A stretch of 64,000 nt of DNA. Origin: Sphingopyxis sp. (lineage in GTDB: Bacteria > Pseudomonadota > Alphaproteobacteria > Sphingomonadales > Sphingomonadaceae). The notes beneath the pieces were generated by a model. The model did no database searches. It was not told where the DNA came from and saw only the letters and a list, made by a program, of their open reading frames with translations. The DNA lies in assembly GCF_025869345.1 (NCBI RefSeq), contig NZ_JAOZVW010000030.1, positions 3,692 through 67,691 of the forward strand. The letters run 5' to 3'. Positions 36,464-45,691 of this stretch are shown here, piece by piece (the stretch's first letter is position 1; each line of letters opens with the position of its first letter). The position numbers and the translations under genes are program-made.

Positions 36464-37765
36464 GTGCAGGATTTGAATGTCATCGACCAGTTCATGCAGG
36501 CGTTCATCGCCTATATCGACAGCGGTTTCGGGCTGCTCGGCGGCGATGTCGGTTTCCTGACCACGATCCTGATCGGCATCGATATCACGCTCGCCGGGCT
36601 GTTCTGGGCGCTTGGCGGTGAGGACGACGTCATCGGCAAGTTTTTGAAGAAGATTCTCTATGTCGGCGCCTTCGCGCTGATATTGAACAGCTTTCCGCTC
36701 CTCACCGACATCATCTTCCGCAGTTTCGCCGGACTGGGACTGACCGCGGGCGGCAGCGCGATCGGCGCGCAGGATTTGCTGATGCCGGGCCGGCTCGCGG
36801 GAACCGGATTCGAGGCCGCCTTTCCGCTTCTGGTGCAAGCGAAAGAGCTCGTCGGCCCGATCGACTTCTTCAATAATTTCGTCGAGATCGCGGTGCTGGT
36901 AATTGCCTGGGTGATCGTCATCGCGGCCTTCTTCATTCTCGCGATCCAGCTTTTCATCACGATCTTGGAATTCAAGCTGACGAGCCTCGCGGGCTTCGTG
37001 CTGGTTCCCTTCGCACTCTGGAATCGCACATCCTTCCTCGCCGAGCGTGTGCTGGGCAATGTCGTCTCGTCCGGCATCAAGGTGATGGTGCTGGCGGTCA
37101 TCGTCGGTATCGGTTCCAACTATTTTGCCGACTTCACCGGCGCGATTGCCGGCGAGGAGGTGTCGATCGAGCAGGCGGTATCGCTGATGCTCGCGAGCCT
37201 GGCCCTGTTCGGCCTCGCTATCTTTGGTCCCGGCATTGCGTCCGGGTTGGTCGCGGGCGCCCCGCAGCTCGGCGCCGGTTCCGTCGTCGCGACAACCGCA
37301 TTGGCCGCAGGCGGCTTCGCGATGGGCGGAGCCGGCGCTGTTGCCGCTACGCGGGGCGTTGCCGGCGCCGGTCTCGGCGCGCTTCGCGCCGGAACGGCGA
37401 TGGGGAGCGCAGCTTCGACGGCTTACAAGCTGGGCCAGGAAACGTCCGGCACCTCGACCATCGGCGCCGGTATCGGCGGCATGGCGAGCGCCGCCAAAGG
37501 GGCTGCCGCCAACCGGATGCACAATGCCCTCGGCCTTCGCGCTGCTGCCGCGCGCGGTCAGCAAGCCGCCTGGGCCGCGGGAACCAGCGGTGCATCGAGC
37601 GCCAACGCCAGCGCCGCAAGTGGCGACGCATCGCCGCCGGCATGGGCGCAAAAACTCCACGCCACCCAGGCTAGCCGTCACCGCCGTCAGATGGCGATCC
37701 ACGCCGTTCAATCGGGCGATCGTGGCGGCGCCGGGATCACACCGGACATCAAGGAAAGGGATTAA
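36464..37765 (+). CDS. trbL: TrbL (VirB6-like) inner-membrane channel protein
   Basis: A 433-residue protein with about six membrane segments between residues 20 and 270 (for example TTILIGIDITLAGLFWAL and LVIAWVIVIAAFFILAIQLF) and the TrbL signature region LEFKLTSLAGFVLVPFALWN. The C-terminal 150 residues are Ala/Gly/Ser-rich and probably cytoplasmic. The start is GTG 36464 after AAGGAG; GTG 36460 is in another frame. A 126-base gap separates it from trbJ where I see no trbK-like gene. Confidence 0.9.
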   Translation: MQDLNVIDQFMQAFIAYIDSGFGLLGGDVGFLTTILIGIDITLAGLFWALGGEDDVIGKFLKKILYVGAFALILNSFPLLTDIIFRSFAGLGLTAGGSAIGAQDLLMPGRLAGTGFEAAFPLLVQAKELVGPIDFFNNFVEIAVLVIAWVIVIAAFFILAIQLFITILEFKLTSLAGFVLVPFALWNRTSFLAERVLGNVVSSGIKVMVLAVIVGIGSNYFADFTGAIAGEEVSIEQAVSLMLASLALFGLAIFGPGIASGLVAGAPQLGAGSVVATTALAAGGFAMGGAGAVAATRGVAGAGLGALRAGTAMGSAASTAYKLGQETSGTSTIGAGIGGMASAAKGAAANRMHNALGLRAAAARGQQAAWAAGTSGASSANASAASGDASPPAWAQKLHATQASRHRRQMAIHAVQSGDRGGAGITPDIKERD

Positions 37766-37768
37766 GTC

Positions 37769-38572
37769 ATGAGATTCAAACGAGCCGTGCAGCGCTATGG
37801 GCAGACGCCCGAACCTGAAACTCCCTATCAACGCGCCGGACAACTATGGGACGAGCGCATCGGTGCCGCCCGCGTTCAGGCGAAGAATTGGCGGCTGATG
37901 GCGTTCGGTGGGCTGCTGCTCACCGCGGGCCTGTCGTCCGCGCTGATCTGGCAGTCGATGCAGAGCCATGTTGTGCCCTATGTCGTCGAGGTCGACACTC
38001 TCGGTGAGGCGCAGGCGGTCGCGCCGGCAGACACGGAGTATCAGGCGACCGACCCGCAGATTGCCTGGCACCTTGGCAAGTTCATCGTCAATGTCCGCTC
38101 GCGTTCGCTCGATCCGGTGCTCATGCGTGAGAACTGGCTATCGGCATACGACTTCGCCACCGAACGCGCGTCGCTCTTCCTTGGCGAATATGCCCGCGCC
38201 GATAATCCGTTCGCGGATGTAGGCCGTCGCACGGTGTCGGTACAGGTGACGAGCGTGGTCCGCGCATCGGATAGTAGCTTTCAGGTCAAATGGACCGAGC
38301 AGGCTTATGAACGCGGCAGCCTGTCGGGCACTTCGCGCTGGACCGCGATGCTGACCGTGAAGGTGCAGCCGCCACGCTCGGCCGAGGTGCTGCGCAAGAA
38401 CCCGCTCGGCCTTTATATCGACGCGATCGACTGGTCCCGCGAACTCGACACCGATGTTCTGAAACCGCTCGATCGCTTCCCGAGACCGGACGAATTGGTC
38501 GCGCCGGAACCGCCCGCCGATATGCCGATCGACCCCGAACCGCCGCAGACCCCCGAAAGGAATGAACCATGA
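37769..38572 (+). CDS. trbF: TrbF (VirB8-like) inner-membrane assembly factor
   Basis: A 267-residue protein: short cytoplasmic N-terminus (RYGQTPEPETPYQRAGQLWDER), one membrane helix (LMAFGGLLLTAGLSSALIW) and a periplasmic NTF2-like domain. The family stretch VVPYVVEVDTLGEAQAV follows the helix. The C-terminal tail is proline-rich. It overlaps trbG by four bases. Confidence 0.92.
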   Translation: MRFKRAVQRYGQTPEPETPYQRAGQLWDERIGAARVQAKNWRLMAFGGLLLTAGLSSALIWQSMQSHVVPYVVEVDTLGEAQAVAPADTEYQATDPQIAWHLGKFIVNVRSRSLDPVLMRENWLSAYDFATERASLFLGEYARADNPFADVGRRTVSVQVTSVVRASDSSFQVKWTEQAYERGSLSGTSRWTAMLTVKVQPPRSAEVLRKNPLGLYIDAIDWSRELDTDVLKPLDRFPRPDELVAPEPPADMPIDPEPPQTPERNEP

Positions 38573-39387
38573 TCCGCGCCGTCATCCTGTCGGTTAGCGT
38601 CCTTGCGCTTGCCGTTCCCGCCGCCGCCCAGCCGACCGCAAAGGTCGCCGCCGCCAACAAGGCCGCGCTGCGCGAGCCGTCGAACGCCGGATTCGTCGGC
38701 GCGGTGCAGGTCTATCCCTATAGCGACGGGACGCTCTATCGGCTCTATGCCGCCCCCGAGCGCATCACCGACATTGCTTTGCAGCCTGGCGAGGCGGTCA
38801 CGTCGGTTGCCGCGGGTGATACCGTGCGCTGGACCGTTGGCGACACGACCAGCGGCAGTGGCGCAGAGCAGCGCACCCATATTTTCGTGAAGCCCTATTC
38901 GGCAGGACTTCGCTCGAATCTCGTCATCACGACTGACAGGCGCGTCTATCACATCGAACTCGAAAGCCGATCGACCGGCGCGATGGCGGCGCTGTCGTGG
39001 ACCTATCCGAAAGACGAGCTGATCGCGCTGCGCCGCCAGCAGGACGCGGCAGCAGCAGCCGCGCCGATCGCGTCGGGCCTCGCGGTCGATCGCCTCAATT
39101 TCCACTATGCGATTTCCGGCGACAAACCTGCATGGCGTCCGCTGCGCGCGTTCGATGATGGGCGGCAGACCTTTATTGAGTTTTCGCCGAGCATTGCGGT
39201 TGGCGAGGCGCCGCCGCTGTTCGTCATTGGGGACGACGGCGAGGCGCAACTTGTGAACTACCGGGTCGCGGGCCGCTACTATGTCGTCGATCGGCTGTTC
39301 GGCGCGGCCGAGTTGCGCCTTGGCGGCAAGAAGCAGCAGATCGTGCGGATCGAGACGGCGCAGCCGAAGCGGAGGAAAGGCAAATGA
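38569..39387 (+). CDS. trbG: TrbG (VirB9-like) outer-membrane core component
   Basis: A 272-residue periplasmic/outer-membrane protein with signal peptide about 1-22 (VPAAAQ). It contains the VirB9/TrbG sections RITDIALQPGEAV, RTHIFVKPYSAGLRSNLVITTDRR and the C-terminal domain WRPLRAFDDGRQTFIEFS, where it contacts the VirB10-type protein. It overlaps trbF and trbI by four bases each. Confidence 0.92.
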   Translation: MIRAVILSVSVLALAVPAAAQPTAKVAAANKAALREPSNAGFVGAVQVYPYSDGTLYRLYAAPERITDIALQPGEAVTSVAAGDTVRWTVGDTTSGSGAEQRTHIFVKPYSAGLRSNLVITTDRRVYHIELESRSTGAMAALSWTYPKDELIALRRQQDAAAAAAPIASGLAVDRLNFHYAISGDKPAWRPLRAFDDGRQTFIEFSPSIAVGEAPPLFVIGDDGEAQLVNYRVAGRYYVVDRLFGAAELRLGGKKQQIVRIETAQPKRRKGK

Positions 39388-40601
39388 TCGACCCGGCTAT
39401 CCCGCCCGTCAGCACCGCACCGGCCAAGGCCGACCCCGAAACGCTCGCCCTTCGCGCCGCGCCGGGTCGCGTGACCCGCTTTCGGCGCGGCGCGATCGTC
39501 GCCATTGCCGCTGTCGGATCGACCGCGATTGTCGGCGTCACATGGCTGGCGTTGAAGCCTGCGAGTATCGGCATCATCGCACCCGCCGACGACAAGCTGC
39601 ATGGCGCGAAGGCGCCGCCCGATGCACTCGCGGGCGCTCCCGTCAGCTATGGCGACGTGCCGCAACTCGGGCCGCCGCTCCCCGGCGACCTTGGCAAGCC
39701 GATCCTCGACCATCAGCGCAAAATCGGGATGGCGCCGATCGAGTCCGCGGACGAGGCGGCGCGGCGCACGGCGCAGGAGGCCGAAGCCGAACGCCAGCGC
39801 ATCGCGGCCGAACAGCGCGCGGCCCGCGAGTCCGGCGTCATGCTGCAAGTCGCCGGCAACACCGCATCTGCTCGCCCGGTCGCGGTCACGGCAGAACAGA
39901 CGCCCGAGTTGCCAGCGTCGCCGCAGGCCGCAGACGATCCGAACGGACAGCAGCGCAAGAACGCAATGATCGGCAAAGCGAACGCGGGCGGCGACGTAAA
40001 CCCGCACAGGCTGACCGCGCCCGTCTCACCCTGGACCGTGCAGGCGGGCAGCGTCATCGCGGCGAGCCTCATCACCGGGCTTATTTCCGATTTGCCGGGG
40101 CTGGTGACGGCGCAGGTCACGGAAAATGTCTATGACAGCGTGACCGGCCAAAGCCTGCTTATCCCGCAAGGCTCGCGGCTGGTCGGCAGTTACGATAGCG
40201 TCGTCGCGTTCGGCCAAAGCCGCGCGCTGGTGGTCTGGCAGCGCATCATCCTTCCCGATGGTTCGTCAATCCGCATCGACAATGTTCCCGCGACCGACAC
40301 GCAGGGCTATGCGGGCCTCGCCGACAAGATCGACCGGCACACATGGCAGCTATTGAAGGGCGTCGCGCTCTCGACGCTGCTTGGTGTCGGCTCGGAATTG
40401 AGTTTTGGCAGCAGCGAGAGCGACCTTGTTCGAGCGATCCGCGAGTCCGCGCAGCAGAGCGGCGCGCGCGCGGGCGACCAGCTCGTCACCCGCAATCTCA
40501 ATATCCAGCCGACTATGCGCGTCCGGCCCGGCTGGCCGCTGCGTGTCATCGTCCACAAGGATATTGTCGTCGGGCGGCCGTGGGGAGGCGGAAATGGCTG
40601 A
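39384..40601 (+). CDS. trbI: TrbI (VirB10-like) core complex scaffold
   Basis: A 405-residue protein with a cytoplasmic N-terminus, one membrane helix (AIVAIAAVGSTAIVGVTWLAL), a long Pro/Glu/Ala-rich periplasmic linker and the C-terminal barrel domain with LIPQGSRLVGSYDS and IILPDGSSIRIDNVPATDTQGYAGL. It spans both membranes in the core complex. Its end overlaps the start of the DUF2274 gene by eight bases. Confidence 0.93.
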   Translation: MIDPAIPPVSTAPAKADPETLALRAAPGRVTRFRRGAIVAIAAVGSTAIVGVTWLALKPASIGIIAPADDKLHGAKAPPDALAGAPVSYGDVPQLGPPLPGDLGKPILDHQRKIGMAPIESADEAARRTAQEAEAERQRIAAEQRAARESGVMLQVAGNTASARPVAVTAEQTPELPASPQAADDPNGQQRKNAMIGKANAGGDVNPHRLTAPVSPWTVQAGSVIAASLITGLISDLPGLVTAQVTENVYDSVTGQSLLIPQGSRLVGSYDSVVAFGQSRALVVWQRIILPDGSSIRIDNVPATDTQGYAGLADKIDRHTWQLLKGVALSTLLGVGSELSFGSSESDLVRAIRESAQQSGARAGDQLVTRNLNIQPTMRVRPGWPLRVIVHKDIVVGRPWGGGNG

Positions 40602-40809
40602 CCTGAAATTGCCGAAGCTGCCGGAGCGAACGCCGAAGAGAATCACGTTCAACGCCATGCCGGGTTTGTTCGAGGCATTGAACGCTTATGCCGACGCTTA
40701 CGAAGCGGCATACGGCAGGCGTGAATCCGTGCCGGACCTTATTCCTGCAATGCTTACGGCTTTCATCGAAACCGATCGCCGCTTTCACCGAGGGAGGCGG
40801 AAGCCATGA
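40594..40809 (+). CDS. DUF2274 family protein
   Basis: A 71-residue protein starting MADLKLPKLPERTPKRITF, the signature of DUF2274, which is regularly found directly after trbI in trb-type elements. Function is unknown; the basic N-terminus and helical remainder would fit a DNA-binding accessory factor. Start ATG 40594 follows GGGGAGG. It overlaps the HTH gene by four bases. Confidence 0.85.
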   Translation: MADLKLPKLPERTPKRITFNAMPGLFEALNAYADAYEAAYGRRESVPDLIPAMLTAFIETDRRFHRGRRKP

Positions 40810-41027
40810 GCAAGATGCAGAGCAGGCAAGGGCCGCAAGTTGCGTCCGAGGACCGCCACCATTTCGAACCGATCAGCGTCCGCATATCCGCCGCGGTTAA
40901 ACTCACTGGCATTGGACGGTCGACGCTCTACGAACTCATCAAGGCCGGAGAGCTAGAAACTGTAAAAGTCGGTCGATCGACCTTCATTCGATACGCCAGC
41001 CTCAAGCGCCTGTTCGAGAAAAGCTAG
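40806..41027 (+). CDS. excisionase-family helix-turn-helix protein
   Basis: A 73-residue protein whose core is AAVKLTGIGRSTLYELIKAG then LETVKVGRSTFIRYASLKRLFE, the winged HTH_17/AlpA excisionase fold. Such proteins direct recombination or regulate transfer genes in integrative elements. No integrase is present nearby. It is last in the trb run. Its last 50 codons are preserved in copy 2 with one conservative and one Ser/Ala change. Confidence 0.87.
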   Translation: MSKMQSRQGPQVASEDRHHFEPISVRISAAVKLTGIGRSTLYELIKAGELETVKVGRSTFIRYASLKRLFEKS

Positions 41028-41089
41028 GGCGCCGCGAGCGAGCCGCAGGGGATGGCCGGCAAAATCCCTTGCGCCTGTCTATAGGCAAT

Positions 41090-41129
41090 TTACCCTGCAA
41101 TTCTCCGTTTTTCGTCAGATGCAGGGTAA
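41090..41129 (+). promoter_or_regulatory. inverted repeat downstream of the HTH gene, conserved with covariation
   Basis: TTACCCTGCA (41090-41099) and TGCAGGGTAA (41120-41129) form a perfect 10-bp dyad with a 20-base loop. In copy 2 the arms are TTATCCTGCA and TGCAGGATGA (60251-60260, 60280-60289): one C-G pair has become T-A on both arms and another position is a G-T pair. Paired change indicates that the structure is, or was, selected. It lacks a T-tract, so it is not an ordinary terminator. Confidence 0.65.
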
Positions 41130-41157
41130 TGGACCGGCAGGCCCGCCACCGAACTTT

Positions 41158-41209
41158 TTCGATTCCCATTTTCGCGAAGTTCGATCCTCTATTCGATTCC
41201 CATTTTTCG
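41158..41209 (+). repeat. two 17-18-base direct repeats at the right end of the module
   Basis: TTCGATTCCCATTTTCG at 41158-41174 and TTCGATTCCCATTTTTCG at 41192-41209 are 34 bases apart. Copy 2 has the equivalent pair at 60318-60335 and 60350-60367. They are followed by a shorter repeat (GAGGGTGTCAGC, GAGGGTATGTC) at 41222-41244. TTCGATTCCC resembles a tRNA T-arm, the common target of integrative elements, but no tRNA body is present. They may be recombinase arm sites. Confidence 0.55.
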
Positions 41210-41371
41210 TTATAGTCGCGTGAGGGTGTCAGCGAGGGTATGTCTCGGCCGATTGGAAATAATATTCATTATAAACATCATCTTAGGAAGGTGATGCGGC
41301 TCCCTGCTTCGACGAAGGACAGGCACGGCTAGGGGCGAAATGTCGCGGACCGCGGCCCTTGGATTTTCGTC

Positions 41372-41478
41372 CTTACAATCCGTGTGTACAAACCCATATA
41401 GCATCTATCGCGGCCCTCCTTTTTGTAAGCCGCCGCGGCTGAGAGCCTGTGCTCCCGCTTACGCAGAGGAGCCCCGCC
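41372..41478 (+). promoter_or_regulatory. promoter candidate and Shine-Dalgarno hairpin leader A
   Basis: An RpoH-like promoter candidate reads CTTA (41372-41375), 17 bases, CCCATATA (41393-41400). The leader contains CTGAGAG (41439-41445), then GCTCCCGCTT (41451-41460). GCTCC (41451-41455) can pair with GGAGC (41468-41472), which is part of the Shine-Dalgarno AGAGGAG. This resembles leaders B-E of the same island, though the stem is shorter (5 bp). Regulation is inferred. Confidence 0.5.
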
Positions 41479-41766
41479 ATGAATCGCCCCGACACCGCCG
41501 AAAGAACCGTCGCATCGTCTCGCCCCGTGCGCCATTTCCACAAATATCGAAGCCCGCTCTCCCTCGATCATGCCCGGCGTCAGGGTGACATCAGCCAGCT
41601 TGCCTATCTGGTGATGGGCGGACGCGACCCTGCCATCGCCTTTCTCAATGGAGAAAATGTCGTGCTTGGCGGAAGGCCGCTCGCCATCGCAACCGCCAGC
41701 CCGGAGGGCTATGTGCAGGTCGCGGAGATCATCCGCTCTGGTGCTTCCGTGCCGGAATCGACGTGA
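41479..41766 (+). CDS. small DUF2384-like protein (MbcA/ParS toxin-binding-domain-like), paralogue 1
   Basis: A 95-residue protein. Residues 38-85 (LAYLVMGGRDPAIAFLNGEN, then GGRPLAIATASPEGYVQVAEII) match the layout of the DUF2384 domain of Xre/MbcA/ParS-type antitoxins, but the helix-turn-helix that usually precedes it is missing and no RES toxin gene is adjacent. A close paralogue lies at 55865-56161. The start at ATG 41479 follows AGAGGAG. It overlaps the next gene by four bases (GTGA). Confidence 0.7.
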   Translation: MNRPDTAERTVASSRPVRHFHKYRSPLSLDHARRQGDISQLAYLVMGGRDPAIAFLNGENVVLGGRPLAIATASPEGYVQVAEIIRSGASVPEST

Positions 41767-41987
41767 GCCGCGCGATCAACCTCGCGTTGCCTGAGGCCGA
41801 TGTCAGGGAAATCTGCCGTGCGTCGGGAGTGGCTATCAGTGCGATCGAGCGGTTGCCGTCAGGCGGCACGCGCTTGGTCTGCACGACCAGTAGCGGCGCC
41901 GACGAAATCCGCCTCAGACTCGCTGGCCACCTGATCGAAGGCGCGGTCGATCGATTCCGCTTCTATAGGCCATCCCCGACCGGTTGA
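41763..41987 (+). CDS. hypothetical 74-residue protein
   Basis: Starts at GTG 41763 overlapping the stop of the DUF2384-like gene, so it is translationally coupled. The sequence has a helical first half (LPEADVREICRASGVAISAIERL) and strand-rich second half (GTRLVCTTSSGADEIRLRL). I do not recognise a family. Its position parallels that of the hypothetical gene at 56151, which also follows a DUF2384-like gene, but the two proteins are not obviously alike. Confidence 0.6.
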   Translation: MSRAINLALPEADVREICRASGVAISAIERLPSGGTRLVCTTSSGADEIRLRLAGHLIEGAVDRFRFYRPSPTG

Positions 41988-42102
41988 TGGCATGCAATGG
42001 CGCCGGAGGCGGCCTAGCTCGATCAGAAGAAAGCGGGCGCGACGAAACTTAGGGGGAAGCCGCGGGTTGAGACCTTATCCCCGCTGACCGAAGGATCCGA
42101 TC

Positions 42103-44250
42103 ATGGCGAAGAAGCCCGTGCCGTCACCCGCCGCAGACCATGCACTTCGTGACCACCAACCGGGAGAGGGCCAGCCGGCGCCGATTGACAGCAGAGGCGA
42201 TGGCGATGAACTGCATCAGCAAGTCGGAGATGGAGTCGCCGATGCGGCGGCTTATCTCACCGATAATTTCGGTCACCGTATCTCCGACAATCAGAATTCG
42301 CTTCGCGCCGGCGCACGCGGGCCGACCTTGCTCGAGGATTTCGCCCTCCGCGAGAAAATCTTCCATTTCGACCATGAGCGCATTCCCGAACGCATCGTCC
42401 ATGCGCGCGGGTCGGGCGCGCACGGCGTGTTCGAATGCACCAGGGCGATTCCCGAACTGACCAAGGCGTCGATCTTCCAGAAGGAAGGGGCGAGTTGTCC
42501 GGTCTTCGTTCGCTTCTCGACCGTCGCCGGCGGCGCCGGATCGGTCGACACGCCGCGTGACGTGCGCGGCTTTGCGGTCAAGCTCTACACCGAAACCGGT
42601 AATTGGGATCTGGTCGGCAACAATATCCCGGTCTTCTTCATCCAGGACGCGATGAAGTTCCCAGATCTCGTCCACAGCGTGAAGATGGAGGCCGACCGCG
42701 GTTATCCGCAGGCGGCGAGCGCACACGACACCTTCTGGGACTTCATCGGCCTGATGCCCGAATCGATGCATATGATCATGTGGGCGATGTCCGACCGCGC
42801 GATCCCGCGCAGCTTCCGCATGATCGAAGGCTTCGGCGTTCATACCTTCCGCTTCGTCAACGATGAGGGTGCGGGCAAATTCGTCAAATTCCACTGGAAG
42901 CCCGTGCTCGGCATCCAGTCGACGACATGGGACGAGGCGGTCAAGATCGCCGGTGCCGATCCCGATTTCCTGCGCCGCGACCTGTTCGAGGCGATCGATG
43001 CCGGCGACTTCCCGGCGTGGAATCTCGGCGTGCAGGTCTTCGACGAGGCGTTCGCGGCAAAGCAGCCCTATGACGTGCTCGACGCCACCAAGCTGATCCC
43101 CGAGGAGGATATCCCCGTCGAGATCGTCGGCCGCATGACGCTCAACCGCAACGTCGACAATTTCTTCGCCGAAACCGAGCAAGCCGCCTTCCTGCCGTCG
43201 AACATCATCCCCGGCATCGATTTCAGCAACGACCCGCTGCTGCAGGGCCGGCTCTTCTCCTATCTCGACACGCAGAAATCGCGGCTGGGAACGACCAATT
43301 TCCACCAGATCCCGATCAACGCGCCGAAATGCCCCTTCCACAATTTCCAGCGCGACGGGATGATGCAGACGCTCGTGCCAACGGGGCGTGCCAATTACGA
43401 ACCCAACAGCCTTGCCGAAGCCGGAGAGCATGGCGGCCCACGCGCGAGCGCCGAAACGGGCTTCTCGACCTACATGGCCAATGACGAACGGAACGACCCC
43501 GCGCAGAAGCTGCGCATCCGCGCCGAACTGTTCGCCGACCATTTCACCCAGGCGCGGCTCTTCTACCTGTCGCAGACCGCGAATGAGCAGGCGCATATCG
43601 CCTCGGCGCTGGTGTTCGAGCTGTCGAAGGTGACGCTCGATCATGTCCGCGCGCGTGTCGTCGGCCAGCTCCGCAACATCGACGAGGATCTGGCGAAGCG
43701 CGTCGCCGCGGGCCTCGCGATCGACCTGCCGGCGAAGGAAAAGGCCGCGCGCGCCGCGGTTGACCTAAAACCCTCCGCCGCGCTGTCGATCCAGAAGAAT
43801 GCCGATGACACGATGGAGGGCCGCAAGGTCGCGATCCTGTTCGCCGAAGGGTCGGACAAGGCGGCGATCGACAAGCTGAAAGGCGATATCGAAAGTGCGG
43901 GCGGCACCCCCTTTCTCGTCGCGCCGAAGGTCGGCGGGATCAAGGTAAAGGGCGGCACGCTCAAGGCCGACGGCCAACTCGCCGGATCGCCTTCGGTGCT
44001 GTTCGACGCGGTCGCCTCGATCCTGACAGAAGAACAGGCCAAGGCGCTTTCGGTGCAGGGTGCGGCGGTGCAATGGTTCATGGACGCCTATGGCCATTGC
44101 AAGACCATCGCCCACGACGACGCGACGCAGCTGCTGCTCGACAAGGCGGGCGTCGAAAAGGACGGCGGTGTCGTCGCGATCGACGCGTTCGCCGACGTCG
44201 GCACGCGGCGCCACTGGGCGCGCGAAGCCAAGGTGCGCGATCTTGCCTGA
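42103..44250 (+). CDS. katE: large-subunit (clade 2) catalase HPII
   Basis: A 715-residue monofunctional catalase. The catalytic His is H100 in [20 protein letters not shown] carries the active-site asparagine, and the haem tyrosine is in [13 protein letters not shown]. After about residue 570 comes the flavodoxin/DJ-1-like C-terminal domain ([21 protein letters not shown]), which defines large catalases. It decomposes hydrogen peroxide and is usually under general stress control. An AAGGA precedes ATG 42103. No clear promoter is identified upstream. Confidence 0.95.
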   Translation: MAKKPVPSPAADHALRDHQPGEGQPAPIDSRGDGDELHQQVGDGVADAAAYLTDNFGHRISDNQNSLRAGARGPTLLEDFALREKIFHFDHERIPERIVHARGSGAHGVFECTRAIPELTKASIFQKEGASCPVFVRFSTVAGGAGSVDTPRDVRGFAVKLYTETGNWDLVGNNIPVFFIQDAMKFPDLVHSVKMEADRGYPQAASAHDTFWDFIGLMPESMHMIMWAMSDRAIPRSFRMIEGFGVHTFRFVNDEGAGKFVKFHWKPVLGIQSTTWDEAVKIAGADPDFLRRDLFEAIDAGDFPAWNLGVQVFDEAFAAKQPYDVLDATKLIPEEDIPVEIVGRMTLNRNVDNFFAETEQAAFLPSNIIPGIDFSNDPLLQGRLFSYLDTQKSRLGTTNFHQIPINAPKCPFHNFQRDGMMQTLVPTGRANYEPNSLAEAGEHGGPRASAETGFSTYMANDERNDPAQKLRIRAELFADHFTQARLFYLSQTANEQAHIASALVFELSKVTLDHVRARVVGQLRNIDEDLAKRVAAGLAIDLPAKEKAARAAVDLKPSAALSIQKNADDTMEGRKVAILFAEGSDKAAIDKLKGDIESAGGTPFLVAPKVGGIKVKGGTLKADGQLAGSPSVLFDAVASILTEEQAKALSVQGAAVQWFMDAYGHCKTIAHDDATQLLLDKAGVEKDGGVVAIDAFADVGTRRHWAREAKVRDLA

Positions 44251-44262
44251 TCGCCCACGTTG

Positions 44263-45495
44263 ATGACGGCCGCGTCCGCGACCCGTCACCGCGATCTTCG
44301 CACCGGGCGGTCGATCTGGTCGGCCCGGCGTCGTCCGGCGATCTCGTCAAAGCCGTTGACGCGCGATATCGTGTGCGATGCGGTCGTCGTCGGTGCCGGC
44401 GTATCGGGCGCGCTGATCGCGGAGGCGCTGTCGGAAGCGGGTCTCAGGACCGTCATCGTCGATCGCCGCGGCCCCGCCGAAGGATCGACCGCAGCATCGA
44501 CGGCTATGCTGCAATATGAACTCGACACGCCGCTCTCGCTGATGGCCGCGCGTATCGGGCGCGAAAAGGCCGAGCGCATCTGGCGCCGCTCGCGCCAGGC
44601 GGTCGATGCGCTGCGCGAGCGGACCGAGCGGCTGGGCCTCGCCGTCGACGGCGCGACGCGCGGTTCCATCTATCTCGACGGCAATGTCCTCGACGCCGAC
44701 GGCCTGGCGCGCGAAGCCGACGCCCGCCGGCGCGCGGGTTTCGAGGTCGAGCTTCTCAAACCCGCCGCGGTGTTGGAGCGCTACGGGATCAAGGGACGCC
44801 ATGCGCTGATCGGTTTCGGCAATTATTCCGCCGACCCGCGCCGGATGACCCTTGGCTATCTGAACGCCGCCATCGCGCGCGGCGCCCGGCTCTATTCGCC
44901 GGTCGATATCTGCGACATCGACGCGCGCGAAGACGGCGTGACGCTTCACAGCGCGCGCGGTCCCGAGATCCGTGCGCGCCATGTGGTCATGGCGACGGGC
45001 TACGAGATGATGAAGGGCATCCCGCGCAAGGGAAACAGGATCATATCGAGCTGGTCGATCGCGACCCGCCCTCAGCCCCGCGCCATCTGGCCGACGGCCG
45101 CGATGATCTGGGAAGCCGCCGACCCCTATCTCTACATCCGCACCACCCCGCGCGGCGAGGTCATATGCGGCGGCGAGGATGAGGAAATCGCGGACGCGGG
45201 CGAACGCGACGCGAAGCTTCCCGGCAAGATCAGAACCCTGTCGCGCAAGCTCGCCGCGCTGCTGCCGGGAATCGACGCGACTCCGGTCCATGGCTGGGCC
45301 GGCAGCTTCGGCGACAGCCCTGTCGGCACCCCGACGATCGGCCGCATCCCGCGCATGCCCAACTGCTATGCAGCCATGGGTTATGGCGGGAATGGCATCA
45401 CCTTCTCGATGATGGCGGCGCAGATGCTGCGCGGGCTGATCTGCGGCTATGGCGATCCCGACGCGGACCTCGTCAGCTTCCATCGAAAATTCTAG
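44263..45495 (+). CDS. FAD-dependent amino acid oxidase-like protein (DAO family)
   Basis: A 410-residue flavoprotein. The dinucleotide site is DAVVVGAGVSGALIAEALSEAGL, followed by VIVDRRGPAEGSTAASTAML, and the C-terminal FAD contact is CYAAMGYGGNGITFSM. The fold is that of glycine/D-amino acid oxidases (DAO). The natural substrate is unknown. Start ATG 44263 follows directly on TTG 44260; the first 35 residues are basic and precede the fold. It lies 12 bases after the catalase gene and probably shares its transcript. Confidence 0.86.
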   Translation: MTAASATRHRDLRTGRSIWSARRRPAISSKPLTRDIVCDAVVVGAGVSGALIAEALSEAGLRTVIVDRRGPAEGSTAASTAMLQYELDTPLSLMAARIGREKAERIWRRSRQAVDALRERTERLGLAVDGATRGSIYLDGNVLDADGLAREADARRRAGFEVELLKPAAVLERYGIKGRHALIGFGNYSADPRRMTLGYLNAAIARGARLYSPVDICDIDAREDGVTLHSARGPEIRARHVVMATGYEMMKGIPRKGNRIISSWSIATRPQPRAIWPTAAMIWEAADPYLYIRTTPRGEVICGGEDEEIADAGERDAKLPGKIRTLSRKLAALLPGIDATPVHGWAGSFGDSPVGTPTIGRIPRMPNCYAAMGYGGNGITFSMMAAQMLRGLICGYGDPDADLVSFHRKF

Positions 45496-45691
45496 GCGGG
45501 TCCGCGCAACGCAGTCGCGCCATCGCACCTGTCAGTGTCTTTTCCTGCTTCCGATGAGCAGCATGGTCTTGGCGCCGTCGCTGGTGTAGGGTCGATCCTT
45601 CACCGCCACCGATAGCGCGGCCGCTTTACCCATCGGCGCTCCATCATACCGAGTGCCGCCGGCATGGCGGCTCTTTCCGAAAGGATCGCTA

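Larger units (their letters stand above)
28866..41310 (+). mobile_element. conjugation (tra/trb) module, copy 1; approximate ends
   Basis: A 12.4-kb block with traG, a CopG-like gene, trbBCDEJLFGI, DUF2274 and HTH genes, all plus-strand and mostly overlapping. The ends are set where similarity to the deleted copy at 59393-60462 fades: on the left near TTGGAAGGACCGAC (28862-28875), on the right near 41310. No relaxase, integrase or transposase gene lies inside it, so on its own it could build a pilus and coupling protein but not process DNA. Relative to copy 2, copy 1 carries about 58 extra bases at 28921-28979. Confidence 0.75.

Noticed and set aside
41158-41209. tRNA gene suggested by TTCGATTCCC
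   Set aside because: Only a T-arm-like decamer is present; no acceptor, D or anticodon stem can be formed around either copy.
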